The notes under the pieces are model-generated. The model had not been told where the DNA came from. It did no database searches and saw only the letters and a list, made by a program, of their open reading frames with translations. Source: Myxococcales bacterium (lineage in GTDB: Bacteria; Myxococcota_A; Polyangia; Polyangiales; Polyangiaceae). From it: a DNA stretch of 64,000 nt. The position numbers were made by a program, and so were the translations under genes. Each line of letters starts with the position of its first letter. The stretch's first letter is position 1. Of this stretch, positions 9,376 to 18,083 are shown in pieces. Location: contig JADJQX010000001.1 in NCBI GenBank assembly GCA_016712525.1, positions 496,001 to 560,000 of the forward strand, in the 5' to 3' direction.

Positions 9376-10178
9376 CGATCGCCCTCGTGGTCCAGGCCCG
9401 CATGGGCTCGACACGATGCCCCGGCAAGGTGCTCGCCGACATCCATGGGGAGCCCTTGCTCGCGCGGATGCTCACGCGGCTCGCGCTCGTCCAGACACCG
9501 GTGAAGGTCGTCGTGGCGACGACGAGGGCCTCAGAGGACGACGCGATCGTCCGCCTCGCTGAGCGCGAAGGCGTCTCGTTCTACCGAGGACACACCGAGG
9601 ACCTGCTCGACCGCCACGTCGAAGCGGCGCGCGCCGTCGGCGCCGACGTCGTCGCCAAGGTCCCCTCGGATTGCCCGCTCGTCGATCCGAAGATCATCGA
9701 CGAGGTTCTCCTGGCCTTCCTCGCGAGCGACGGCGCCGACTACGTCGGGAACCTGCACCCCGCCTCTTGGCCCGACGGGAACGACGTGGAGGTCATGCCG
9801 CTCCGCGCGCTCGAGCTCGCCCGAACCGAGGCAACGCGCGCGCACGAGCGCGAGCACACCACCCCCTACTTGTGGGACAGACCGGACCGCTTCCGCATCG
9901 GCTCGGTCGTCCGCAAGGACGGCCGCGACCTCTCGATGACCCACCGCATCACCGTCGATTACCCCGAGGATCTCGCCCTCGTTCGCGCCGTCTTCGCGGC
10001 GCTCCTCCCCGAGAAGGGGCCCGCCTTCACGGCCGACGACGTCGTCGCGCTGCTCGACGCCCGCCCCGACATCTACGCCCTGAATGCCCACTACGCAGGC
10101 GTGAATTGGTACCGGAACCACCTCCGCGACCTCAAGACCGTAACCGCCAAGGAGACGCGATGGCCATCCCGACCGTGA
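9372..10178 (+). CDS. SpsF-type cytidylyltransferase (COG1861)
   Basis: A 268-residue nucleotidyltransferase of the SpsF/acylneuraminate cytidylyltransferase group. The N-terminus QARMGSTRCPGKVLADIHG is the CTP-binding signature; VPSDCPLVDP and VTVDYPEDL-like stretches (THRITVDYPED) follow. It should activate an acidic or ulosonic sugar as a CMP derivative in the cytoplasm. Its ATG overlaps the previous stop (ATGA), and its own end overlaps the next gene by 19 bases. The substrate is not predictable from the sequence. Confidence 0.85.
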   Translation: MTIALVVQARMGSTRCPGKVLADIHGEPLLARMLTRLALVQTPVKVVVATTRASEDDAIVRLAEREGVSFYRGHTEDLLDRHVEAARAVGADVVAKVPSDCPLVDPKIIDEVLLAFLASDGADYVGNLHPASWPDGNDVEVMPLRALELARTEATRAHEREHTTPYLWDRPDRFRIGSVVRKDGRDLSMTHRITVDYPEDLALVRAVFAALLPEKGPAFTADDVVALLDARPDIYALNAHYAGVNWYRNHLRDLKTVTAKETRWPSRP

Positions 10179-11032
10179 CACCGAGGACCGACGACGAGCT
10201 GACGGACCTCTCGCTCCGTGTCCGAGAGCACATCATTCGAATGTCTACCGACGGTGGGTGCTTCATCGGCGCGTCGCTCTCGTGCGCCGACCTCCTCGTG
10301 CACCTCTACACGCGGGTGCTCCGCATCACGCCGGACACCCTCGACTCGCCGGACCGAGACGTCCTCCTGCTCTCGAAGGGCCACGACGTCCCGGCGCTGT
10401 ACGGCACCCTCGCCGAGCTCGGATACTTCCCGAAGGAGCGGCTCCGGCATCACCTCAAGACGAGCGATCATCTCTATTGGCACCCGAACCGGAACATCCC
10501 CGGCGTCGAGTTCCATTCCGGCTCTCTCGGTCACCTCCCGTCCGTTGGCGTCGGGCTCGCGATGGACGCGAAGCTACGTGGCTCGCCCCGGCGCGTCTTC
10601 GTCGTCACGGGAGACGGAGAGCTCAACGAAGGCTCCGTGTGGGAGGCGCTGCTCGTCGCACAGGCGCACGGCCTCGACAACCTGGTCATCGTGGTCGATC
10701 GCAACGAGTTCCAGGCCAACGATCGCACCGAGGCGATCTTGCCCTTGGAGCCTCTGCTGCCGAAGTTCGAAGCGTTCGGTGCTCACGCTACGTCCGTCGA
10801 CGGGCACGCGTTCGACGAGCTCGACCGCGCCTTCCGACACCTCCCCTTGCGAAAAGGGAGGCCGTCCGTCGTCGTCGCGCGCACGGTTCGAGGAAAGGGC
10901 CTCCCGAGCATCGAGGCCCGGGCCGACCGCTGGTTCGTGAACTTCAAAGCGGAAGAGGTCGAGGGCCTCCTCCGCGAGCTCCGCGGCGGCGATGGCGCCC
11001 GTCTCACCTCCACCCCCCTCGTCGTCCGCTGA
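10160..11032 (+). CDS. Transketolase, N-terminal (TPP-binding) subunit
   Basis: A 290-residue N-terminal half of a split transketolase. The SKGHDVPALYGTLAELGYF stretch and the thiamine diphosphate motif GDGELNEGSVWEA with a downstream DRN (about 153-180) are clear. The ATG at 10160 has GGAG upstream and overlaps the cytidylyltransferase end. Together with the next gene it makes a two-subunit enzyme that moves two-carbon ketol units. Its location inside a sugar operon suggests a dedicated role in building or trimming a precursor, not the pentose phosphate pathway. Confidence 0.9.
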   Translation: MAIPTVTPRTDDELTDLSLRVREHIIRMSTDGGCFIGASLSCADLLVHLYTRVLRITPDTLDSPDRDVLLLSKGHDVPALYGTLAELGYFPKERLRHHLKTSDHLYWHPNRNIPGVEFHSGSLGHLPSVGVGLAMDAKLRGSPRRVFVVTGDGELNEGSVWEALLVAQAHGLDNLVIVVDRNEFQANDRTEAILPLEPLLPKFEAFGAHATSVDGHAFDELDRAFRHLPLRKGRPSVVVARTVRGKGLPSIEARADRWFVNFKAEEVEGLLRELRGGDGARLTSTPLVVR

Positions 11033-11039
11033 GAGGCCC

Positions 11040-11984
11040 ATGAACTACGAGACCTTGCTCGCCGACTTCGCTCGCGACGACGACCGATTGGTCGTCATGA
11101 CCGCCGAGAATCGCGCCGCTATCCGCAACTTGCCTCCTATCCTCGGGCCGCGCTTCATCGACGTCGGCATCGCCGAACAGACCATGATCGGCGCGGCCGC
11201 GGGCCTCGCCCTCGCTGGGCGGATCCCGGTGGTCCACGCGCTCGCGACCTTCCTCGTGCTGCGCGCGTTCGAGTTCATCCGCACCGACGTCGGCATCGCC
11301 GGGCTGCCCGTGAAGCTCGTCGGCGGCGTGCCGGGCGTCCTCTCCGAAGCGAACGGCCCGACCCATCAGGCGATCGAGGACATCGGCATTCTCCGCGGAA
11401 TACCGAAGATGCGAGTGGTCTGCCCCTCGGACGAGGTGGAGCTCCTGTCGATGATGCCGCACGTGATCGCGGATACTGCCCCCGTGTACGTGCGCTACAA
11501 CGCGCTGCCCGCCGTGGTGCCTCACCACGAGCCGTTCGCGATGGGCCGCGCCGAGGTCCTCTCGGCGGGAAAGCACGTGACGCTGCTCACCTACGGCGTC
11601 ATGTTGCGCGAGGTGTGGGCCGCGCGCGCCCTCCTCGAAAAGCAGGGGATTTCGGCGCGCGTCGTCAACGTGCGATCTCTTTCTCCGGTGGACGAGCGCG
11701 CGCTGCTCGACGCGAGCTCCGGGACCGAGCTCGTCGTCACGGTCGAAGACCATTTCACGAAAGGGGGTCTCGCCACCATCTTCGCCGAGACGCTCCTCCG
11801 CTTCGGCAGGACGTGCCGATTCCATCCGTTCGCCTTCGACGACCGGTGGTTCCGCCCTGGCCTGCTCGGGGACGTCCTCGCGTACGAGCGCCTCGACGGC
11901 CCCGGGATCGCCGGGCGTGTCTCGGACCTCCTTCGCGAGAAGAACCCCAAGCCCGCCCCCTTCACCACGGAGCCCACCGCGTGA
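11040..11984 (+). CDS. Transketolase, C-terminal (pyrimidine-binding) subunit
   Basis: A 314-residue C-terminal half of a split transketolase, with the pyrimidine-domain FIDVGIAEQTMIGAAAG stretch that holds the catalytic glutamate, followed by the transketolase C domain (about 185-300, starting at KHVTLLTYGVM). It starts at the ATG at 11040, seven bases after the N-subunit stop, with GAGAGG as ribosome site. The pair is expected to be obligately heteromeric. Confidence 0.9.
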   Translation: MNYETLLADFARDDDRLVVMTAENRAAIRNLPPILGPRFIDVGIAEQTMIGAAAGLALAGRIPVVHALATFLVLRAFEFIRTDVGIAGLPVKLVGGVPGVLSEANGPTHQAIEDIGILRGIPKMRVVCPSDEVELLSMMPHVIADTAPVYVRYNALPAVVPHHEPFAMGRAEVLSAGKHVTLLTYGVMLREVWAARALLEKQGISARVVNVRSLSPVDERALLDASSGTELVVTVEDHFTKGGLATIFAETLLRFGRTCRFHPFAFDDRWFRPGLLGDVLAYERLDGPGIAGRVSDLLREKNPKPAPFTTEPTA

Positions 11985-13297
11985 AACCACTCCCCGATAT
12001 CACCCGCTCGCTGGCGCTCGCAGAGCGCGCTCGCGGCCTCGTGCCCGCCCAGACGCAGACCCTCGCAAAGGGCCCCGGGCAATACGTCCGAGGGGTCGCG
12101 CCGCAGTTCCTCGTCCGCGGCAAAGGGGCGCGCGTCTGGGACGTCGACGGCAACGAGCTCGTCGATCTGCAGATGGCCATCGGGCCACTCTCGCTCGGAT
12201 ACGCCTACCCCGCCGTGGACGAGGCGATCCGCCGTCAGCTCGAGGATGGCATCACCTTCTCCCTCGTCCACCCTCTCGAGGTGGAGGTCGCCGAGACGAT
12301 TCGTGACATCGTCCCGAATGCCGAGTCTGTCCGATTCAGCAAGACGGGCGCCGACGTCACGCAGGCGGCGGTCCGGCTCGCCCGGGCGTTCACCGGGCGA
12401 AATCAGGTCCTGTGCTGCGGTTACCACGGTTGGCACGATTGGCACATCGGCGTCACCGATCGCGACAAGGGCATCCCCGAGGCGGTGAAGGACCTGGTCG
12501 CCACGTTCGAGTACAACGACATCGACTCGCTGACGAGCGCGATCGACGACGACACCGCGTGCGTCATCCTCGAACCGACGGTCTTCGAGCCGCCGAAACC
12601 CGGATTCCTCGCCGCCGTGCGAGAGGCCTGCGATCGAGTGGGTGCGCTCCTCATCTTCGACGAGATGTGGACGGGCTTCCGACTGGCCCTCGGTGGCGCC
12701 CAAGAGGCGTACGGTGTGCGCGCCGACCTCGCTTGCTTCTCGAAGGCGGTCGCGAACGGGATGCCCCTCTCCGTGCTCACGGGCAGACGTGACGTGATGC
12801 GCCTCCTCGAGAAGGAGGTCTTCTTCTTCACGACGTTCGGCGGCGAGGCGCTCTCGCTCGCGGCCGCCAAGGCGACCCTGGAGGAGATGCGGAAGCGCCC
12901 CGTTCTCGAGACCATCGCCCGCCAGGGGAAGAAGCTCGCAGATGGATACCGGGCCATCGCGGAGGAGCACGGCGCCACCTTCACCAACGTGATCGGGTAT
13001 CCCGCGCGAACGCTCATGACCTTCGCGACCGAGGCGCCGCTCGTGGTCAAGTCACTATTCCAGCAGGAGATGATCCGACGCGGGGTGCTCTGGTCGGGCT
13101 TCCACAACGTGTCGTTCTCCCACGGCGACGCGGAGGTCGATCACGTGCTCGCCGCCTACCGCGAGGTGATCCCACTCGTGAAGCGGGCCGTCGAAGAGGG
13201 CACCGCCGCGACCGAGCTCCGCGGGGAACCGGTCGAGCCCGTATTTCGGAAAGTGACGAAATTCCACACGAAACCGAGGGTCCACCGTGACCGCTGA
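11981..13297 (+). CDS. Class III PLP aminotransferase (GSA-aminomutase-like)
   Basis: A 438-residue PLP enzyme of the glutamate-1-semialdehyde aminomutase/class III aminotransferase family. It shows the PLP-contacting FDEMWTGFR (Asp227) and the Schiff-base lysine Lys255 in CFSKAVANGMP. It starts at a GTG overlapping the previous stop (GTGA). In this operon it probably installs or shifts an amino group on the sugar precursor; nonulosonate pathways usually use DegT-type aminotransferases instead, so the fold is unusual here. It is not expected to be the haem-pathway HemL. Confidence 0.88.
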   Translation: MKPLPDITRSLALAERARGLVPAQTQTLAKGPGQYVRGVAPQFLVRGKGARVWDVDGNELVDLQMAIGPLSLGYAYPAVDEAIRRQLEDGITFSLVHPLEVEVAETIRDIVPNAESVRFSKTGADVTQAAVRLARAFTGRNQVLCCGYHGWHDWHIGVTDRDKGIPEAVKDLVATFEYNDIDSLTSAIDDDTACVILEPTVFEPPKPGFLAAVREACDRVGALLIFDEMWTGFRLALGGAQEAYGVRADLACFSKAVANGMPLSVLTGRRDVMRLLEKEVFFFTTFGGEALSLAAAKATLEEMRKRPVLETIARQGKKLADGYRAIAEEHGATFTNVIGYPARTLMTFATEAPLVVKSLFQQEMIRRGVLWSGFHNVSFSHGDAEVDHVLAAYREVIPLVKRAVEEGTAATELRGEPVEPVFRKVTKFHTKPRVHRDR

Positions 13298-14111
13298 CCT
13301 CTTCGCCCTCGACCGACGGGTCGCCGTCGTGACCGGCGCGCTCGGCCTCCTCGGGCGGGAGCACGTGCGCGCGCTCGCCGAGCGTGGCGCCCGAGTCGTC
13401 GTGACGGATCGAGATCACGCTGCCTGCGAGGCGTTCGCCGAGGAGCTCCGCGCGGAGGGATTCGACGCCCTCGGACGAGGCGCGGACGTCACGGACAAGG
13501 CCTCCCTCGAGGCGCTCCATGAGGCCATCCTAGCGCGCTTCGACGGTGTCGACGTCCTCGTCAACAACGCCGCGATCGACGAGAAGGTGGAGGGCGCGCC
13601 CGGCGGCGGCGCGCTCGAAGCGTCGCGCTTCGAGAACCTCGACGTGGAGGTCTTCCGGCGCGCGCTCGACGTCAACGTGACCGGGGTCTTCCTCGCGTCG
13701 CAGGTGCTCGGTCGGACGATGGTGGCGAGGAGGCGGGGCAGCGTGGTGAACGTCGCGTCCACGTACGGGCTCGTCGCCCCGGACCAGTCGCTCTACCGCG
13801 CGAAGGACGGGAGACAGCTCTTCTTCAAGTCCGCCGCATACCCGACGACGAAGGGGGCCGTCCTCCAGCTGACGCGCTACCTCGCGGCCTACTGGGGAGA
13901 CGTGGGGGTCCGTGTGAACGCGCTTTGCCCCGGCGGGGTCTCCAACGGTCAGTCCGAGGACTTCGTCGTCCGTTATGCGCAGAAGACCCCGTTGGGCCGA
14001 ATGGCCGACAGAGCCGACTACCGCGGCGCGATCGTATTTCTCGCGAGCGACGCGTCTTCTTACATGACGGGCGCGACGCTCGTCGTCGATGGCGGGTTCA
14101 CGGCATGGTGA
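13287..14111 (+). CDS. Short-chain dehydrogenase/reductase
   Basis: A 274-residue classical SDR. It has the TGALGLLGREH dinucleotide loop (about 16-26), NNAAID, the VNVAS catalytic serine and YPTTKGAV with the Tyr/Lys pair. A roughly 30-residue insert sits between the serine and tyrosine motifs. The GTG start overlaps the aminotransferase by 11 bases. A ketone/alcohol redox step on the sugar intermediate is expected; PtmA-type SDRs in legionaminate clusters are a possible parallel. Confidence 0.88.
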   Translation: MTADLFALDRRVAVVTGALGLLGREHVRALAERGARVVVTDRDHAACEAFAEELRAEGFDALGRGADVTDKASLEALHEAILARFDGVDVLVNNAAIDEKVEGAPGGGALEASRFENLDVEVFRRALDVNVTGVFLASQVLGRTMVARRRGSVVNVASTYGLVAPDQSLYRAKDGRQLFFKSAAYPTTKGAVLQLTRYLAAYWGDVGVRVNALCPGGVSNGQSEDFVVRYAQKTPLGRMADRADYRGAIVFLASDASSYMTGATLVVDGGFTAW

Positions 14112-14635
14112 CTTCGAACGTGTTGTGTCGGCTCGAGCCTTCGGAGATCGGTCGACGCGCCCGATCCCTCTCCCTCGTCTTGACGGACTGCGACGGCGTG
14201 CTTACGGATGCCGGGGTTTATTACGGACATTCCGGCGACGAGCTCCGCAAGTTCTCCGTGCGTGACGGAATGGGCTTCGCCCTCCTCCGCGAGGCTGGGA
14301 TCGCCTGCGGCATCATCTCCGGTGAAGGGGCCCGCTCCATCGCCGCCCGAGCGGACAAGCTCGGAATCGACGAGGTGCACCTCGGTATCCGGGAGAAGGG
14401 TGCGTGCCTCGCCCGCGTCCTCGAACGTCGTGCGCTCGCGCCCTCGGCGTGCGCCTACATCGGCGACGACATCAATGATCTCCCGATATTCACGGCCCTC
14501 TCCGAGGGCATTACGGCCTGCCCGTCCGACGCCGCCGAGCCGGTGCTGGCCAGGGCGCACGTGGTCCTTCCGGTGAGGGGCGGCGAGCACGCGTTCCGAG
14601 CATTCTCAGACTTCATTCTCTCCCATCGATCCTGA
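14105..14635 (+). CDS. KdsC-like HAD phosphatase
   Basis: A 176-residue HAD hydrolase like Kdo-8-phosphate phosphatase KdsC and the phosphatase domain of bacterial CMP-sialate synthetases. Asp28 and Asp30 in LTDCDGVLTD are the nucleophile and acid; FSVRDGMGFALLREAGI and YIGDDINDLP complete the signature. It overlaps the SDR by seven bases. It would remove the phosphate from a ulosonic acid phosphate made by the adjacent NeuB-like synthase, implying that the acceptor sugar is phosphorylated. Confidence 0.9.
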   Translation: MVTSNVLCRLEPSEIGRRARSLSLVLTDCDGVLTDAGVYYGHSGDELRKFSVRDGMGFALLREAGIACGIISGEGARSIAARADKLGIDEVHLGIREKGACLARVLERRALAPSACAYIGDDINDLPIFTALSEGITACPSDAAEPVLARAHVVLPVRGGEHAFRAFSDFILSHRS

Positions 14636-14645
14636 CGGAGGCTCC

Positions 14646-15539
14646 ATGTCTCGAAAGATTACCCATTCCGTGCCCATCGGTCGCCACATCGTGGGGCGCG
14701 GGCAATCCTGCTACGTGATCGCCGAGATTGGCATCAACCACAATGGCAGCCTCGACGTCGCCAAGCGGCTCATCGACGGTGCCGTGCTCGCGGGCTGCAA
14801 CGCCGTCAAGTTCCAGAAGCGCACGCCCGAGCTGTGCGTCCCGAAGGACCAGTGGAACGTCGAGCGTGACACCCCGTGGGGGAGGCTCACGTACATCGAG
14901 TACCGTCACAAGGTCGAGCTCTCGAAGGCCGACTATCAGGCGATCGCCGCCTACTGCGACGAGAGGAACATCGACTGGTTCGCGTCGCCGTGGGACGAGC
15001 TCAGCGTCGATTTTCTCGAGGGCTTCGACGTGCCTTGTTACAAGGTCGCGTCGGCCAGCGTGACGGATCTGGCGCTGCTCGATCGCATCGCACGGACGAA
15101 GCGGCCCGTCATCATGTCGACGGGGATGTCGACGCTCGAGGAGATCGATCGGGCTGTCGCGCTGCTCGGGACGGACCGCCTCGTCTTGGGCCACACGACC
15201 TCGGCCTACCCTGCGGCGCTCGCAGACCTCAACCTTCGAGCCATGCCCTTCCTCGAAGACCGGTACGGCGTGCCGGTCGGGTACTCGGGGCACGAGACCG
15301 GCCTCGCGCCCACGCTCGCGGCGGTCGCCCTCGGGGCCACCTGGATCGAACGCCACATCACGCTCGACCGCGCGATGTGGGGGACGGACCAGGCCGCGAG
15401 CGTCGAAGTCGGTGGGATGATGCGCCTCGTCGCGAACATCCGCGACATCGAGCTGGCGCTCGGTGACGGCGTCAAGCGAGTGACCGAGACGGAGCTCAAG
15501 ATGGCCAAGAAGCTCCGGCGAGTCGCGAGCGCGGCGTAG
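14646..15539 (+). CDS. NeuB/SpsE-type ulosonic acid synthase without SAF domain
   Basis: A 297-residue PEP-dependent sugar acid synthase of the NeuB family. It has AEIGINHNGSL (about 26-36), AVKFQKRTPEL (53-63), the ASASVTDL and STGMST strands, and ERHITLDRAMWGTDQ near the C-terminus. NeuB enzymes are usually about 340-350 residues with a C-terminal antifreeze-like SAF domain; this one ends right after the TIM barrel. It should condense PEP with an aldose (or aldose phosphate) to give a ulosonic acid. It is the last gene of the tightly coupled operon, 10 bases after the phosphatase. Confidence 0.9.
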   Translation: MSRKITHSVPIGRHIVGRGQSCYVIAEIGINHNGSLDVAKRLIDGAVLAGCNAVKFQKRTPELCVPKDQWNVERDTPWGRLTYIEYRHKVELSKADYQAIAAYCDERNIDWFASPWDELSVDFLEGFDVPCYKVASASVTDLALLDRIARTKRPVIMSTGMSTLEEIDRAVALLGTDRLVLGHTTSAYPAALADLNLRAMPFLEDRYGVPVGYSGHETGLAPTLAAVALGATWIERHITLDRAMWGTDQAASVEVGGMMRLVANIRDIELALGDGVKRVTETELKMAKKLRRVASAA

Positions 15540-15597
15540 CTCGCCCAAGCCACAACGCCCTCGCCGTGCGCGAGGTCGACCCCACGAAAGCCTCATC

Positions 15598-16425
15598 ATG
15601 AACCACGCCTTCGGCATCGATTGGGCGTTCTGGTCGCCTATCGTCATCGGCGTCTGGGCGCTCCTCATGGTCGCCCTCGAACGCGCCTTCCCCTACGACC
15701 GGCGACAGAAGCTCTTCCGTGAGGGCTTCGTGCTCGACATGTTCCTCTACACGTTTGCCCAGAGCTACGTGCTGGGGCTCGTGATCGCGAAGATCATCGA
15801 GGGGCTCGATCGGCTCGGGGGCGGGAGGCTTCATGCCGTATCCGGCTGGCCTCTTTGGGCGCAAGTGGGGTTCTTCTTCGTCACCCACGACCTCTACATC
15901 TACCTCTTTCATCGGCTCCAACACCGAAACCGCTGGCTCTGGCGCACCCACGAGGCGCACCACTCCGGGCACGACGTCGACTGGCTATCCGGGTCGCGCT
16001 CTCATCCCCTCGAGATCCTCGTCAACCAGACGGTGGAGTATGCCCCCATCGTCCTCCTCGGTGCGCACCCCGAGGTCGCGCTCGTCAAGGGCGTCCTAGA
16101 CGCGACGTGGGGAATGTTCATTCATTCGAACATCGACGTTCGTCTGGGGGTGCTTCAATACGTCATCAACGGCCCGGAGATGCATCGGTGGCACCACTCC
16201 TCGGACGAGGGGTTGGGGCCCGAGAACAAGGGGGTCAACTTCGCGACCAAGATCGCGGTCTGGGACTGGCTGTTCGGCACGGGATACCTCCCCGCCGGGA
16301 AGAAGCCCGAGACCTACGGCATCTATGGGAATCCTGACTTCCCGAAAGGGTATCTCGGGCAGATCGTCCATGCGTTTCGGCCGTTTCCGCGCCCGAAGGA
16401 CGTCGCCCAGGAGGCCGCCGAGTAG
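15598..16425 (+). CDS. Fatty acid hydroxylase/sterol desaturase family protein
   Basis: A 275-residue di-iron membrane oxygenase. The histidine boxes are H105-RLQ-H109, H118-EA-HH122 and H196-RW-HH200; hydrophobic stretches lie at about 12-28, 48-66, 85-103 and 148-172. It starts at an ATG 58 bp after the synthase, so it may be co-transcribed. It probably hydroxylates a lipid or alkyl chain; a link to decoration of the sugar operon product is only suggested by position. Confidence 0.88.
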   Translation: MNHAFGIDWAFWSPIVIGVWALLMVALERAFPYDRRQKLFREGFVLDMFLYTFAQSYVLGLVIAKIIEGLDRLGGGRLHAVSGWPLWAQVGFFFVTHDLYIYLFHRLQHRNRWLWRTHEAHHSGHDVDWLSGSRSHPLEILVNQTVEYAPIVLLGAHPEVALVKGVLDATWGMFIHSNIDVRLGVLQYVINGPEMHRWHHSSDEGLGPENKGVNFATKIAVWDWLFGTGYLPAGKKPETYGIYGNPDFPKGYLGQIVHAFRPFPRPKDVAQEAAE

Positions 16426-16438
16426 GCGGCTCCTTCGA

Positions 16439-17923
16439 GTGCACTCTCTTCGCGGGGCCATCACACGATGGGCCCTCTCGGTCGGGCTCGTTCTCGCGCC
16501 CGGGGCCGCACGCGCCGCCATGGCGACGGGATCGCCCGAAGTCGACGGAGGGAGCGCGGATCCTCCCTCACCAGAGGCGAGCGCCGACGCGGGCCCCCGG
16601 AGCGCCATCCCGTCGGCTGTCGTACTGGGCGCGACATCCTCCGCCGAGGCCGTGGGCCCCGCTGCGGCCCCGCCCGAGCCACGCGATCTGGCTACGCGCC
16701 CGACGAGCTCCGGAGGGGGCTCGGACGACCGAAAGACGGAGTGGGCCGCGCTCCCGGTGCTCGGCGGCGGGTCGGATATCGGCGTGCTCTTCGGCGCGAC
16801 CGCGGTCATCACGGGGGTCGGCGGCGAGACGAAACCCTACCGTTGGCAGCTCGACGTCATCGCGTCGACCAGCGTCAAGAGCGGGCCCCGAGGCGCCGAG
16901 CTCGTCCAACAGGGGTGGGGCGGGAGGCTCGACGTGCCGCGGATCTTCGGGACTCGCTACCGCTACACCTTCGGGGCGTTCTACAGCCGCACGGTCAACG
17001 AGCTCTATTTTGGAGTCGGCAACCAAGCGGCGCCCGATCCCTCGACGGTGACGAGCGCAACCCTTGGGCTAGGCCAGTATGTCAACGAGGAGGTGCGCAT
17101 CCGAAACGTCCTCCGCTTCCCGCTCGTGGCCGAGGCGGTCGCCTCGAATCGCGCCAACGAGACCTGGACGGGTCAGGTGGGCCTCCAACTCCGCGCGCTG
17201 CACGCTCAACCCTATGCCGGTTCGTTCCTCGCGAACGACCTCGCCGCGCGCACCTCTTCGGGTGAACGTGTCATCCAAGGGGAAGGGCTCCAGGGCGTGC
17301 TCGTTCCTTCTCTCGGAGTCCTCTACGACACCCGCGACCGTGAGGTGCTCACTCGTACCGGCGCGTTCCACGAGGTGTCACTCCGCTTCGCGGGTGTCGC
17401 GCCCGCGACCGAGAGCACGTACGGCGCGGCCCACGCGACCTTCCGAGGCTACACGCTGCTCCCCGGGAAGGTCATCCTCGCCGGACGGGTCGTCGTCGAC
17501 GCCATCTTCGGCGATGCGCCCGTGTTCGATCTGAGCCAGTACGGCTCGTTCACCCCGTCGAGCGCGATCGGCGGGGAGGATGGCGTCCGGGGCGTCCCTG
17601 CGGCGCTCTTCTACGGTCGCCTCAAGGCCTTCGGGAACGTCGAGGTCCGGAGGATGCTCTTCGGTGCGCGCCCCTTCGGGACGTCGCTCGAGGTCGGTGT
17701 GGACGCGTTCTTCGACGCGGGCCGAGTTTGGCAGAGTTACACCTTCGACGACCGACGTGACGGACGGACGCTCGGCCTCAAGGTCGGAGTGGGCGGCGGG
17801 CTCCTCGTGCTCTGGGGCCAGGCGGCGCTCTTCCGCGCCGAGATCGCCTATTCACCGGACGCCAACATCGCGAACCCAGGGTTTCCTGCGGCGATCTACG
17901 TCGCCGACGACGTCATCTTCTAG
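16439..17923 (+). CDS. BamA/D15-like outer-membrane beta-barrel protein
   Basis: A 494-residue secreted protein starting at a GTG with a clear signal peptide (LSVGLVLAPGAARAA). A Pro/Ala/Asp-rich spacer follows, then alternating amphipathic strands to the end. The terminal VADDVIF ends in phenylalanine, the usual outer-membrane insertion signal. The late GEDGVRGVP and DAGRVW stretches resemble the surface-antigen (D15) C-terminal barrel with its RG-containing loop. No POTRA repeats are evident, so it is a short single-barrel member. Transport role unknown. Confidence 0.8.
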   Translation: MHSLRGAITRWALSVGLVLAPGAARAAMATGSPEVDGGSADPPSPEASADAGPRSAIPSAVVLGATSSAEAVGPAAAPPEPRDLATRPTSSGGGSDDRKTEWAALPVLGGGSDIGVLFGATAVITGVGGETKPYRWQLDVIASTSVKSGPRGAELVQQGWGGRLDVPRIFGTRYRYTFGAFYSRTVNELYFGVGNQAAPDPSTVTSATLGLGQYVNEEVRIRNVLRFPLVAEAVASNRANETWTGQVGLQLRALHAQPYAGSFLANDLAARTSSGERVIQGEGLQGVLVPSLGVLYDTRDREVLTRTGAFHEVSLRFAGVAPATESTYGAAHATFRGYTLLPGKVILAGRVVVDAIFGDAPVFDLSQYGSFTPSSAIGGEDGVRGVPAALFYGRLKAFGNVEVRRMLFGARPFGTSLEVGVDAFFDAGRVWQSYTFDDRRDGRTLGLKVGVGGGLLVLWGQAALFRAEIAYSPDANIANPGFPAAIYVADDVIF

Positions 17924-18083
17924 CCGTCCGTGATGTCGCGTCGTCGTCCGCGTCCGTGGAGCCTCCCCCTTCGTAAGCACTTCGAGGATCGTGTCCTCGG
18001 CGAACCGGCGACGCAGGATCGCAACGAAGGCACGCCGATTCGGCCGCGGCACGACGGGAGCGAACCAACGATCCGTTTGGGAC
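17924..18083. other. Intergenic stretch with degenerate repeat similar to the MITE end
   Basis: No convincing gene. Around 18012-18060 the sequence (GCAGGATCGCAACGAAGGC and a GACGGGAG further on) resembles the right part of the MITE-like element that follows, suggesting a decayed extra copy. A short ORF at 17852-18052 on the minus strand overlaps the barrel gene and is not supported. Confidence 0.4.

Noticed and set aside
17852..18052. Minus-strand ORF with RRAFVAILRRRF
   Set aside because: It overlaps the barrel gene end and repeat-derived sequence; no support as a gene.
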